From: Caprimulgus europaeus
Taxonomy: Eukaryota > Chordata > Aves > Caprimulgiformes > Caprimulgidae
NCBI GenBank assembly: GCA_907165065.1
Contig: OU015524.1
Coordinates: 310,001 to 374,000 of the forward strand
Direction: 5' to 3'
Length of the DNA stretch: 64,000 nt
Shown here: positions 1-13,914 of the stretch, one piece after another
Layout of the letters: every line of letters starts with the position of its first letter
Numbering within the stretch: the first letter of the stretch is position 1
Notes under the pieces: model-generated
Told to the model about the DNA's origin: nothing
What the model saw: only the letters and a program-made list of their open reading frames with translations
Databases searched by the model: none
Program-made: the position numbers and the translations under genes

Positions 1-2
1 TA

Positions 3-30
3 TGTCCTGGTTTTGCTAGGATAGAGTTAA
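3..30 (+). repeat. dispersed repeat word, possible LTR edge (copy 1)
   Basis: TGTCCTGGTTTTGCTAGG followed by ATAGAGTTAA. Positions 10-30 match 9192-9212 (opposite strand) exactly over 21 bp, and a 14-bp core recurs at 57393-57406. From memory, avian endogenous-retrovirus LTRs begin with a similar TGTCCTGGTTT...GGATAGAGTTAA. Only the edge is recognisable, and no internal viral sequence is seen. Confidence 0.5.
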
Positions 31-2648
31 GGAGGCACACATAGAAATCAATCAGTCTTGTAGCTCATCTTAGCAGAGAGCTGGAGGGAGGTCCCTTGGG
101 TGCTCGAGAGGAGAGTACCTGCTTTCCAGGACATGCCGGGGGGGCTGTCACCCGTGGACATGGAGATCTCCAGGATCAAAGCCCAGCAGAGCCCTGGCGT
201 GATGTGTGTGTGCTCACAGGGTGGGGGGCAGGTGGTGGTGGTGGCTCCTGTACCGAGCACATGCTGTCCCAAGAGGTTTCTAGGTTACATCATCCCTGTC
301 CCTGAAAAGCTAGACAGCCTCCCACCCCTCCTCCTCAAACGCAAGAGAAAATAGCACCCTGCTATCTGCAAGGCAGTAATTTTAGGGAATAGGAGAAGTT
401 CATGGGGTTTGGCACTTAGCTGTCTGTGCCAAGGATAATCCAGAAGAGACTGATAGCAGTCTCTGTTCTGCAGGGGAAATCCCTAACGGGGCTTGGATGG
501 CGATAGTTGGGCGTTAATAAAAGCTTGTGCCATCTCCTCCAGTGCTTCTTCAGTAATGCTGAACTGAAGAGTCTCCTAATCTGTTTTGCTATCATCAGGC
601 TTGTCTAGTGTCTCCACTCACAGGCTGCAGACTCAGCTTTCATGGCGATAACCACCGTGCAGAAGGTTGAACATGGCCATGTGTGTGTCTATAGAAACAG
701 AGCTGTTAGTGGTGAGCTCTCGGGGGAAAGTACCACGCATAGCTATGCTGTCTAATGAAATATTCAGAAAATATTGGAAAAACCCAAAATTATACCACAA
801 GGAGAAGTGAACTTTGCGTACTTCAACCACACATACTGTTTCAACAATATAGGAAGTTATTTACTTAAACCAAATCCAGTTACCTTTGCCCATGTTGGAG
901 AAGAGCCGTTGTCTGAAAATAATCACCTTTATTTCAGTGCAGGTACTTTTCCAGTAAGAGCACATGGGCAGATTCAGCTTTTTTTCTGTGTGTGGATTTA
1001 AGACATGTATCAAAGAGATTTCTTTTATGCATGCTGTGCATTGGAGACCTCTTTTAATGTGACTTTATGGGAGCTGACTTTTAAATTACATATTTCTAGT
1101 GCATATGGCTTTTTCCTAGTAACAAACAATCTCTGAGCAAGTGCATATTACGTTTACTTAATAACAGATTTCTGCAGAAATACAAGACAAAGCATTGCCT
1201 TGGAAATTAATGTTATGAACTGTGCCATGCACTTTCTAATTGATTTGTTGGCCGTGCTTCCTACTACCATTCTGAAACCACTACAAAACTTGAGCTAGGC
1301 TGAAATGTGTACTTTAAATTCAGTGCTTGAGGAATTGGTTAAGAAGGGCTTGGTACTTACGTGAACAGGAGCCTATGCTTAGATCTAGGATCCTAACATG
1401 AGACAGAATCTCAAAAACAATGTTCAGTTTTTCTTTAACCTTCCCCGAATTAATCCTGAATACAGACCTCTTCACAACTCTGATTGTGCACTTTGATTTT
1501 TGTTTTTTAATGTTTGCAATTTTTCAGTGTGTTTGTACCTACCAAAATTGATTCTCTATATTCCTAGTGAAAGAGATTCTTTTCTTAACATGGTTAGCCT
1601 TACCATCTTCGAGCATTCAGGATTCATGAGGGTGCCACTCTAATAGCTACGTGTTAAATGGTGAAAACTGCAAAAAGAACAACCTTTTTTTTTTTTTTCT
1701 TTTAGTTTTGTTTGCCTCCTGGCATGGTTGCCACCATAATACATTTATTAAAGCAGGCTGAAAAAAGCTGCTTTCTGACCTTACTTTGCCTTGCAGTGTT
1801 TGATTCATTTCTAACAAGGAGAGTTGGAAAAAGCATTTGGAAAGGTCCCCTAATTGGAGAGCAGAGTTTAGACATCTCTTTCCATTTCATCAACAACACC
1901 AAGACCAAGACTGTCTACAGAATGCCACCATAGCTACATATTCCACTTCTGGTAGCGCTGAAAAGAAGGGTTTTAAACAGTTGGCATTTAGTGGCCTCAG
2001 ATTTTAAAATAAGAACCAAAGAAGGATTTCAAAGCAAGGAGAATTTTACGTGCTCCAAAGCTGGTGTGTTTTTCTTTTGATGTATCATCTGATCGCCTCT
2101 CCCTCTAAATCTTGTAAAACCCAGGGTACGACTCACAGCTGTGACTTTCCTGCTTCCCGCTTTTGCTTAGGTGGCTGCTGGTTGAGCACAAAGCTTTCTG
2201 GAGCTGGCCAGGATTTTCTGGATGAAACATTGGGAGCTCTGGGGTTTTTTACATTGCATAAATACAGATTTATCAAAAGCAAAACTGAACAGGTAAAGAA
2301 GCTATATTTCTTGCTGCAGCAGCCCACTTCTCTGTGTCTGGGCTGGGAGCCTGTGAGGTGGGAGCTGATGCAGTATGAAAGGCAGACCAGGAGGTAGGAT
2401 AATGGGTTTGCAGCCTTGGGAGCTCCTTGCGGGGATCTCCTCCAGGGATCCTGAAATTTCATCCTGGGGTCCACACACTAAAGCCCTGAAAATTCCTTCT
2501 TGCGTACATCAGCCCCTAAATCTGGAGAAGAGGTGTTTGCCTGGCATGGTATTTCAGGTGCCAGGCTGTGCTTCTGCACGCCCAGAACGCGCTGTGATGG
2601 TCAGACGGGATTCTGTGCACGTGAAAAATGTTGGTTGCGAACGTGTGC

Positions 2649-2717
2649 CTGTGTGTGTGTTTATAGATAGAGGTATGTGTGTTTATAGATGTGGGTATGT
2701 GTGTATGTACATACACA
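2649..2717. repeat. imperfect TG-rich simple repeat
   Basis: A TG-rich tract with a repeated TGTGTGTTTATAGAT unit (TTATAGAT at 2661 and 2683, 22 bp apart), ending in a TATGTACATACACATA stretch. Confidence 0.85.
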
Positions 2718-4177
2718 TATTTCTTATTCCTTTTCCCCTAACACCTGTGCATGGAGCAAAGGAGAGAACAGAAGGGTGAATTCTTAGCCGGGTTTCTGGC
2801 TGAGCCTGTGTGCATAGATACTGACCAGCCAATTTGTGCCCATATACGCTAGTTCATACTTTACAGATAAACATGTCTGCGTTGCCTCTATGTTGTGCTG
2901 CCAACCCAGCTCGTGCAAGGGTTAGTTCTGGCTAGGTGGGGGCAGCACGGAGGGTACGGATGCTGAAGCAATGGAGCATCCCATGCACAGGGAAGGTAGA
3001 GCCCAGGCCCCTCCACAGCCCTGCTGGAGTCCATAGACTTAAGATGGAGCCTCAGACTGCAGCGTTTCCGTGCACAAGTACATCTTTAATAATTAATTAG
3101 CTTTGTGTTTTGTGCTGGCCTAGACGAAAGGGTGTTTGTTTGCAAAAGTAATTCTTTATTATGGAAGCAGAAAACCTCTTAGAAATGGAAGGTACAATGT
3201 AATTTTTTTGAGGAAACCAAGAGCTTTATTTTCCTAGATTTCGCTTCAGCAATTTTGTATTCCTAAGATGAGAAAGGTAAATTGCATGCAAATGATCATT
3301 GTGCAACTACTGAGATTTCAGTAGGTCATCTCACCATAGCAGCAAATGCTTCAGCTTCCACAAGAGAGTCTGAGCTGATGTGTTTAAATTAGGGGGAAGA
3401 AGCGATTCACTAGCAGGAAGAGTTTGATCCCGCTGTGGCAAGGCCCACTGCTGGGTGGTGATGGAGGGAGAGCTCCCTTTTCCAGAAAAGCCCTGGACGA
3501 AAGTAGTCGGGGGAATGCGGAGAGAGCAGCCATCTGCATTTGGAGAGATCCTCGTCAGCTCCTTGTGGGGAGAGTCCAGGCGTGTCACTGGGAACAGACT
3601 GGGAAGTCCCATCTGCTCCTATTTATACTTGAGAGAAATGTTAGCAGAATTAAATTGGAGTCTTCTTGCAGCAGCAGAGTTTGCCTTGTATGTGGAAGTA
3701 ATGTATTTCTTTCACAATTATGCTTTTTTGATTTGAGCTTTTTTAAAATTTTATTTTGCATTCTGGCTTGAATGCAGAGACAGCCCCAGGAGCAAACACT
3801 ACAACTGGCTAACTCAGAACAGAAAAAAAACACCCCATTACTTAAACATACTCACTTATGCATCTGAAGGCTATAAGCTGTCAACAAGAGGAAGAATGTG
3901 AACCCTAGGCTAAAGTACATCCCTAACCCAGTTTCTGTAGAGCTCCTTCTCTGTCAGAGGCTGCTTGTTGGTGGTGAGTGTTCTGTTTGAGGTATAAAAT
4001 AATTACCTTGTCAGATGTTCATAGCATTTATTATTTGAGTGTAAAACAAGAAGGTCAGACTCCCCTGCTATAGATCCCTGCTGTAATTGATCTATTACTG
4101 GTTTGAATACACGGTGTAGTTCTGTTTCTTGGCAAAACACGCACATTAAACCTTACCTTTACAGATAAGTTTTGTTT

Positions 4178-4205
4178 TGTTTACTGAGCTGCAGCTCAGT
4201 AAACA
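4178..4205. repeat. 28-bp perfect palindrome
   Basis: The half-site TGTTTACTGAGCTG is followed directly by its exact reverse complement, with no spacer. The outer TGTTTAC on each strand matches the forkhead (FOX) core consensus and the centre is GAGCTGCAGCTC. Binding is not shown by the sequence alone. Confidence 0.95.
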
Positions 4206-7200
4206 CAATGATACAAAATCCTGGCTGTTTATAAAGCTGCCTGCGTTTATAATTTTATTTATTCCGTATTGCTTGAGCTCATTGGCAAAATTGAACATGT
4301 GGTAGAGACTCAGGAAACGTGCTGCGAGTAATTCCTCTTTCACTTGTTTTTTTGATGATGCAGCCCAACTGGGGATGTGCAGTTATTTGTTTTCATTTAA
4401 ATTATATTTAGTTTGCCAAGGTCAAGGAGGAAAATAGAAAACATACAAAGAAATGAACAGCATTTCCAGGGTGCTGTGATGGCAGCGCACCAGAACTGAA
4501 CACGGTGTGTACTAGCCTGTCGCCTGCAGTCTAACCCCCAGTGCCTGCCTGTGAAAGCTGCTTGTGGTGTGGGGTGAAGGCACCAGGGCCAGCTTGCTGC
4601 TCTGAGAAGTTGCTCCAGCTCTGGGGGTCTTCAGGAGCTGAGGAGCATCAGTGCTCAAAGCATGAGTATTGCAGAGTGGTGCCTGCTCCTTCCCCAACCC
4701 TGCCAAAGCTTTTGGAGCAGGAACAGCTCACCCAACCTCCTGTCTGCATGCCCCGACCAGACCCCAGCCAGCCTCCCAGGCCACTGGTTTGGGGACAGCA
4801 TGGCACCATGGAAACCAGATGCTGCCAGCAGCTCCCGACTTGTTTTCTACAGCCCCTGCTCTGGAGAGTACTTTTGAGGTGAGGAAACCACTGGTGGAGC
4901 AGCCACAAGTTCTTTGTTGACGTTTTGTGGCAGGAAAAAACTTGTTGCTCTACATTGTGTCTCCTAACCCTGGTGATGCTCCTTTTCCTAGTTTTGTGAA
5001 ATCCCTTCAAAGTATTGTCTGAAGTGACTTCCCCCCCTTAGGGTATTTCTCTCCTTCGGTCACCTCTGCATAAAAGAATCACGATGGCGTCTGGAGATTC
5101 CGATGCCGTGCAACTGAGGTTCAGTATTTGCACCAAGAGAGACAAGATTAATATATAGGAAACAAATCTCTGGCTTTGTTTCTTTCACTTCAGTATTCCA
5201 TTTCTGTAGATATTTTGGACCTGTGCTATGGAGTCTATAATCAAAAGTGTTATTTTAATATCAACACTACATAAACAAAGATCGTGAGTACAGTATCATT
5301 GTCCTGCTGTCAGCCTGGCATCTCCTTCCTCCTGCCCAGATAGCTTTCTTGCAGATGACTTTGAAGCTATTTCTGGACTCTGCAACATACGGGTATATGC
5401 ATTTGACCTTGGGATCCCATGTGCTGTGGCTCTGTCTGGCGCCCTGTTTGAAGCTCTTGCTCCTCTGGGTACGTTTTGTGTATGTTGAGAGCAGTCTGAG
5501 AGCTATTTCTAAGAGCAAATAATGAGTATCTGTTGCTATTACATACACCCAAGTTGAATTTGTCCTGAGACCTGAGGTTGCAGAGCTATGCAGCAGAGGG
5601 ATAACTGTTCTTGTAACGGTGCCCTGCCTTGGAGGCTTGGTTTTTGGTATCAGGCCAGATGGACAGATCCTATTGCCGTGCCTACAGCCAGACTCAGATG
5701 GTTTCAGTTATTGCAAATGAGGTAGGGTGTTTTGTTTCTAGCTTGGGAGTTCAAATCCAGATTAAAACTCTAGACCAAAATAAATTGTCAGTTAACTCCC
5801 AGCTCACAGTGCTTCCATCTGAGAACCTGGGGCATCCTTGGCATTTGTTTATTAGCAGACAAATGGTCCCAGAAACTGACTGCACTGCTCGGCTTGGCTC
5901 CTTCAGAAAAGCACTGGGGTGTGTTGTGGGCGCTTGAATTTCTGTTATCTTTCAGAAGAACCAACCTTGATGTGAAGGTGGAAGGTAACCTTCTCTCCTT
6001 CTCACAAAAACGACAGGTGACAAGATGCAGCACCCTGCCCACTCTTAGAAAACCTTTACTGCTGTAACTGTACTGATGTGGTTGAAATGGGGAAACAAAC
6101 CTAACTGCAGTGCTGTTACTATCAGTGTAGGAGTGCTAACATCTCATTCCACATCAGAACAGTGTTAGCAGAGATTTCATTTAAATTAGAGCTTTAACCA
6201 GTAAGGCCACGTTATTTTAAAAACAAAAAAAACCCAAAACTAATGACAAAAAGAAAAAAAAAACAACCATCAGACTTCATGGAATAATTTTACTGGTAAT
6301 ACTTTATGGTGTAGCTAAGTAGAAGGTTGCATGTGACCCTTTCCCTCATCCATGTATGGAATTATTGCAATTAAAATTAATCTATGCAATTCAAATGTTT
6401 GTAATGAAGTACTTAAAATGTAGTTACTGAAACGTATGTAGAATTTATTTGGTAGATAGTTTCAATTAGTAAATCCTGAGAAATGTTTGTGCTCGTGGAA
6501 AATTCTGTGAGCTGGAAATCAAGCCAAAATGCTAAAATGAATGATAACTTCTACCAGCAATTATTAAAATATTATACCTGGGAAGCCCTCCTGTGCAGCT
6601 CCAGTCTGTAGCATGGGTGGCTCGGTTCTGTGAGAGCTGTAGGAACAAACTCAGTGCTGTAGTTAATGGGCCTAAAATTTACCTTTGTCCTGTAATGCTG
6701 TCCTGGTCTTCAGAAACCCTATTCGGTTTTGCTTTTTTCTTTCAACTTTTCCCAGTAATTAAATGGGTCAGGTCTCTCCAGGAGCTGGCTGTAAGTACTG
6801 CTGTGAGCGGCCCAGAGCTTCCATCCATCACTGGCCTCTGGTGGGAGGAAGCCGAACTGCTCGACTATTTGTCAAAACCAGGATTTCTCTCAGTAATCTG
6901 AAGCAGTCTGGTGTGTTGCTTTTGTTGTAAATCAACACGAGCTTCACGTTTTAACTCCTAGAAGTTTCCTGAAAAAGCCAACCCTGTACTACTGAAAGGG
7001 AGATTTAATTTCAGCTCAGCGGTCCCAGGCTGTGCGCCGCTCCAGAGAGAGCTGAACTTGGTGTTGCGTTGTGTGGAATCCTGCCTGGCCACCACACAGT
7101 TTATCAGCCGGCATGAAATCCAGTTTGGTCATGGATTTATGACAGTAGCTCAAAAGTGTAACTCAGCTAAACGCTGGCTGTGTTCAGCAAGTAGTGGGAG

Positions 7201-9191
7201 CTTGCACCTAAAAAAGGAAATGATGAGCTAGCCCGGTTTTACCATTTGTACACTAGGATTATAAACAAATAAATTAGGTAGTGATAGCTCTAGTTTACTC
7301 ACTGAAGGAGTGAACTGGCACATAATGTTCTTTGTCATGTATTACCTACCTGCTCAAACAAAACTTCTGTGTAAATGTTACATTCTTCACTTCTTTGTCC
7401 ACAGAAAGGAAATGGAAAGAGTGACCTCAGTGTTTGCATCAAACCAGTCAGCAAGCATGTTCCAGATAGTCATGACTGAACTAGATTATTTGCTTACCTG
7501 ATGAGTAAAAGGGTAATATGCCAGAGCTGCTTTTTCCTCGAGTACAGAACCAAGCTGTGAAAACCTAAAACCCAGCAAACAGATGTTCAGTCATTAGCAT
7601 TAAGTAGAGAAACTGGTACTGTTACTAGACAGGGGTTGGCTATCAAGCTAGAGCCAAACAAGTGAATCTCTTCCTTGTACGGGTAGTGAAAGAGGTGGGA
7701 TGTGGCCTCCCCTCTCCTGGTGACAGAGGATCCTCCTCTCTGCCTGCTCACTTTTTATGAGACCTCAGTGAAATGAAGGGATGTGACTCTGAAATCTGCT
7801 CTGTGGGGGAGTGCTGTCCTTGTCATGTGCTGTGCAACACCAAGTGCAGCACTTTCCCCTTCTTATGGACGTTACCACAGGGGCACTGCCACTGTCACCG
7901 AGGGACTCAGCCTTGGCCCCCGGCGGGTCCCTCTTGGAGCCGATGGCATTGGCTCTGTTGGGCAGAGGGAAGCTTCTAGCAGCTTCTCACTGCAACTGTC
8001 CCTGTAGCCCCCCGCTGCCAAACCCTGGCCATGTAAACCCCATACACATGCTAAGTCATTAATGACGAACCTACATTTGCCTCTCTTGACTGATTTAATA
8101 AAAACAAGGAAACATATCAGCACAGGCTGTATTGACCACAGTTTCTGCTGGCAATAAACTTCTGTCATTTATTAATTGGTAGTAACAAACAGTTAAATGA
8201 CTCATTTCACAGCTGCCTGAAAGATCAATGAGGTAGGTCCTGAGAGGAAGAGGTAGTGATGCTGTTTTCTTTCCTCTCTCATCATTATTGCTAGCACTGA
8301 GGCAGGTTTGGGTCATCCTTTTTCTTCCATCTAATACAGAGCTCTTGAACCCACTCAGAGCAGTTAGTCTCTGCTGTGAAGTGACAATTGTATTGTTATG
8401 TACTGGAGCCAAGAGGGGCTCTCTCCAGTTCATGATGGCATAAGTAATAGAAAAATTTACTTCTGATCTGGTCTTGTAATAGTGGGATTAATGGCTGTGA
8501 CTTTCTCTTAGCAGAGTGAAGCAACTGTACAAAAATAAGGGAAGGAGTAGTGTCCCCAAATTTCTCTTTTCCTTGGGTCCGCTGAAAATGTTTTTCTTAA
8601 AGCTTCCTTGCCCTGCTCTTCTCAAGCCTACTATCTTAAGTAAAAAAACAACAAAAAAGGTCAGAATTTGGTTTCTAATCGTTACCCATCAGCTTCTCTC
8701 CATAGAGCACATATTTTTTTCGAGGAATTGACTGCTTCTCTGGGAACTGGAAGACTTGTTCAGTGTGGTCTAACAACAGGAACCTCGCCGTGAAGCGCTT
8801 CCTGTCAATCGACTATTGCTTGGCAGACTAGCATTAAACAGACACAGAGGAAAAGGGAAAAGGGTTTTGAATAGAAAGAGAGCTCCAGATCTCCCTTAAG
8901 TGTTGGTAAGGGCTGGCACCTTTGCCTTAGTGCAGCTCTCCTTTTCTGTGCTTTCTTGAGTAGTGCATGTCAGGAGCCAACTAATTTTGGTCTGAGCTGC
9001 TTTTGTAGCCCTGCTCCATTAGAGCTTGGGTTCATGACGTTGCTTTTAGGCACTACATTAGCTGAGCACTTGCACACGTATTTATCTCCTACACACTTTG
9101 CTACATGGATGTAGATTTAAAAATAATGCTGAGGTGCTCTGCTGAAATGTCATTGAGTAGCCATGTCTTGGCCCCTTGTGGGGAGCCAAAA

Positions 9192-9219
9192 TTAACTCTA
9201 TCCTAGCAAAACTGGGATG
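9192..9219 (-). repeat. dispersed repeat word, possible LTR edge (copy 2)
   Basis: The minus strand reads CATCCCAGTTTTGCTAGG then ATAGAGTTAA, sharing an exact 21-bp stretch with the copy at 10-30. The sequence beyond it does not resemble copy 1. Confidence 0.5.
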
Positions 9220-10899
9220 CCCCTCTCCATCCTTACGATACAAGTACCCGGAATATTTGGCCTGGGGCAAACTACATCTTAATACTGTTTTTAAAATAGC
9301 AAGCTTTCTCTTATGGCTTTTATCTCAGTGTTTTTAGAGATGATGTGACACCAGGTTACAGTGTGCCAGTGGCAGTCAACCTGTTTGGTTACGTGCTTAA
9401 TGGAGAGCTGGGTTGTAGATCAGGAATAAGGCAAAGCTGTGTTTGTTTGCAGAGCTTATTGCTGTCAGCAGTATTGATCCAGCTCAGTTAGAAATGTCCC
9501 ATGGTCACTTCAATTTGCAGACTATAACTAAATCAAGTTATTTCTATAATAGGAGTTTTCCCTAAAGCAGAGGTACTGATAGGAAGAAGAGAATTCCATT
9601 ATGTATTATTTAAACATATTAAAGTATTTACCAAATATCTGTTGCTAAAGAGGAGCCTGATTACATGCATATATATCTGTAGATATACCCATTAATATAT
9701 GTTGACAATGGCACTTGGCATTTTACAGTTATAGTTTTATAGCACAGTCTATAGTGCTGTGCAAACATTAATTAAATGAATCCTACCAATAAATAAAGTA
9801 AACAAGTACTTATTAGACTATGCCATTTTACATACGAGGCAACTGGAACAAGAATATTACAGCTGCAATTGCCTGAGTTTCTTCTAATATTAGTAGGCAC
9901 TGGGGTTACCCAGCTTCTCTGAAGATGATAAAAGTCATGTCTTGTGAGTGTTAGTCCTGGCTCTGTCCTGCAGCAGGGTGCTACCATGTGAAGCAACAGC
10001 AGAGAGGGGAAAAAAACCAAACAAAATGGTCCTGGACAGAATGATCTTGATGAGAAGGTTATTTGAGGTGTGAAAACTTTCACAGAATGTTATCACCTTG
10101 AGAGATGCTTTGGAAACACAGAAGAGCCTTGAAAGACTGGCAGAGGAGCCCCATTGCTCCAAGCAGGAGCAAGCACTTAGTGCAAAAAGTTTTGTTCGCC
10201 TTTGGTAATAAAATGTAGAACTGGCAAAACCACTTTTGGGGTGCCATCCCTTTTCCCCCTGTATTCTTAAATTATTCACTGTCACAGGCTAAATGAACTA
10301 CAGTTAATTAACTGGGTCAAGCAGTGACTGGCTTTCAGCCTGTGATGTCATTTACACTGCACAGTTGAGGAGCAGTTCCTCGATGTCACTACTAACATGG
10401 GCAAGTTAGGAAAGTTAAGTCTAGGGACAAGTGTCCCTAAAGAATGTCTGGAGTCTGATTTCTGGTTGTCTTTTTCTGAGTTTTTTGGGGGGGTTTTGGA
10501 AGGGATTGTGGTTTTGTTGTTGTTGTTTTTAATTGTTTTTTACAGAGTAAAATTCTCCCAAATTGATGAAAAATTTTATTTTATGCTACTGATACCTATT
10601 TTAAGAAAAATTAATTGATTCAGCTTGTGATGGAATCATATTTCCTTTACTATTCTAAATGATGTGTGTGTTTATCTGTTGTGTGCGTGGTTGTTACGGA
10701 GCTGTGTAGCTGGATGATGGGAGGGGGCTGTCTCGTTCTCCCAATGGCCATTTGTTGCTGCTAAAAATGACAGCACAACTATCAGATGCTCACAGTGAGA
10801 TGCCCAGGACTTGGCTGAGGTGCTTTTCTTGCAGGATCCTCAACATCTGTGTAGAAGGACATAGTGATGATTGCTAAGCCTTTGCTTCAGGCTAAATTT

Positions 10900-10921
10900 G
10901 TCGTTACCAAATGGTAACGAC
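10900..10921. repeat. 22-bp inverted repeat, 2-nt spacer
   Basis: GTCGTTACCA and TGGTAACGAC are exact reverse complements separated by AA. It lies in intron 1, in otherwise ordinary sequence. Confidence 0.93.
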
Positions 10922-13901
10922 ACCCTCTCCAGGTAGTGACAGTCTGGATTAATGCAGACAGTCCAGTGCGAGTGCTCGTGTGTCAGCAGGGACATTCTCC
11001 TCCAAATGTGGGGAGTATCGTGCTTTCAGCAGTGCGCGTGGTGGAATCAATTTTATGATTTTGGGGTTTTATGGCTACTGGGGAGTGATGGATAAAAGTC
11101 TCTAAAATGCACAGATCCATTCACATAAACTAGAATAACTCTTTTTAAAAGCCTCAAATGGCTTCTCCAATTCACTGATAAAACTATCAGCAAATCCACA
11201 GTCTTGTCACTGATGACTTCTGTGACTGTTACGTGCTTGCGGGATGAAGCTCTTCAGTGACAAACTTAGCAGCAGTATAAATAAAGTAAAACTTTAAACC
11301 TCTATGATTCGTTCAGTTGCAAATCGAATTCCAAATACTGCAAACTTGAAACCACACCAATGGAGCAGTGTTCTGCAAGCACCTGGAAGCACTATATGTG
11401 GTAATGTAAGAGCAGAACTAACGAGAAAACGAGAACCAGACATTTTGCATCAGAACTGATCTACCTGAAAGTGAACAGCTGTGCTCCTCTTAGAGTTTCT
11501 GGAGCGGAAGAGGTGCTCCTGGGGCTGAACTCTGCTCATTTTAACATGGCCACCTAAAATAGGTCAGATGAATCATGCTCCGAAAGTGCTGCTTTTTAAT
11601 TTTTTTTTCCCCATGAATTTTATGGGGACCTCAGATGAATTCCATGTGGACAGACTGGACATGTAAGTATTACAGCAGTCCACAACTGGTTCAATTTCTC
11701 CCATTTACTTCCCTGTATTTACTAAACCCCTCATGTCCAGCTGTTGGGAAGACTGTTAAACCGTATGGTTGCTGCGTGCAAGAGGGACGAGACAAAAGGC
11801 TTTATTTTATCCTTTTGGGTAGAGTAAAATCCAAAGGCATGTATTTTGCTAAGTCTTTGGATATCTCATTTGACTTTACACTGTTGTGAGAGGAAAAGAT
11901 GTTTCACTGTAGGGGTGAAGGAACCTTTCAGAAGCCATTGGAAACTACTGCTGGCTTGAGAAAGACTTAATAGAACCCTTTAAGCAAGGTTGCTGTGTTC
12001 TTACGGTGTAACTAGTATCTTAAATAACATGTAGCCTTGTTACCATGCATATTACAACATTTCCATTGGCTTCTGGAAAAAAGAAAAAAAAAAATCAATG
12101 ATGTCTCAGCCAAGTAGTCACCGTCCTTTCTTCTTGCCACCACGTGTTGCTGGCTCCCTTAGGAGGTGGTTGGATATACATATGAAGCCGGGCTGAAAAC
12201 ATATGTAAGTATCCAAGACATTTCTGAATTATTTCGTAGGAGAAATGTTGTACTGTGTGTTAATCAGTTGATTTCACAATCAGCTGTGATTGTGAACAGG
12301 TAACGCCTCCACCTGCCAGGTTTGCCAAGCCAAGCAGGTGAGGCTTTGGTGGAGGCAGCTCAATAAGACACAGGTGTGATGAGAAATGAGCCAGGAAGAC
12401 TGGGTCACAACACTCTGACCTGGACTTGACTGTGCCAGTTTTCAGAGCAGTTTGGGGCTTGTGTGGATCCCTAGCTCTGCCTAAGATCCTTCAGAGTAAT
12501 TATATCACACTAATGAGAAAGTGTGAAATCCTTGCCTGGGGACGCGGGGGACTGGATTTCATGTCGGGTAAGCTCTGGCACAGCTTTACTCCTCTGTGCT
12601 ATTTCACATTTCTCCAATAACGTTTGAATTAATCCTTTCTTGTTCGTGCTTTGTTCTGTGTTATTTTGGTGCCTGGGGCTGCCTGTGTTTCTCGCTGGTT
12701 CTACTCTTACATGGCCCTTGTCACTGTAGTGAGTGCCTTTGACTTCAGACTGGGTTCCCATCTGTGTATTTAAAAGTAAAATTATTTCTGATGCTAATTG
12801 GGGTGAGGGAAAATGAGAGAAAGAGAGTTTAAAAATTCATATTGAATATTTATAAGCATCCTCAGTGGATTTGGTAAAACTGGGATGAAAAGGTTTCTAA
12901 AAGGTTTCTAATTTCTGCTGGGAGGCACTTTGTTGTGCTTCAACTCTAATGGCAACCGAAGGAGCGAGGCTTGTGGGGCCCATGAAGGCTCCAGATACAT
13001 TTACTTGTGCCAGGTTTAGGTCATATTTTCCACTGGTGTAATTACTGAGCAGTAATGGGATGAAAGAGCTCACCTGTGTGGATTTATGGCCCCTTTTAAA
13101 ATCAGGAGTGGTGCTTGGGCTCTGTGGGGGAGACGTGCTTTGTGTTATAGTTTAAAAAAAAATATTGAGGGGTAGGTATTGCTTTTTTTCCTCAGAGGAA
13201 AGGGTTCCTTTAGTACCAGTATTTGTTTGAACCCTTGTGTGCCTGGCCACGTGTGCATGCTGAGGCAGGTGAGGGACCCTGAGGAGGGGCCTTTGTCAGC
13301 CTGGCTGGGTGAGGGCGTTGGGTGAATCTTGGTCACTGATGGATCCATTTACACTGATTGTGGTGACGGTCAAGGAAGGTGATCCTGGGGTGATTTGTTG
13401 TCAGTCGCCCTTTGTCTGTTCAAATGATTTTGCTCAAAATAAAGTTGTTCTGGACTGTTGTCTCCATTGGTAACTTGGGATAAGAACTTTAACATTAGGT
13501 TCAAGTAAGCCAGGTTTAAAATATTGCTAATAATACTGTTATTACTAAAATATTATTAAAATAGTGGGGAGAGCTGGTTGGAAATGATGCACAAAAGCCA
13601 GCAGTGTACTGTGAGGATGCTGTGCTAGGGATACAGCACAGGAAGACTGGGCACTGAAATAGGAGGGAGCTGTTGTTAAGGTTTCTGGAGGCACCTTAAT
13701 TTGCTGGGGAGATGCATGTAGGACAGATGGAGCACTGAAGCACGTCAGTGAAATTTAAAGATGAGCCTGGGAACCAAGGTTCCTCTTTATTTTTGTGTTG
13801 TATTTGTTACCTCTTAAAACAAGTGGCGGGCTGTGAATGCTGGACCTCTCACTGAGAGCCAGGTAAAAGTACTGGTGCCACTGACAGCTTTTTTCGATGT
13901 G

Positions 13902-13914
13902 TATATATATATAT
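13902..13914. repeat. short TA dinucleotide run
   Basis: An uninterrupted TA run between GATGTG and TTTCAGC, of the kind that is often length-polymorphic. Confidence 0.8.
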
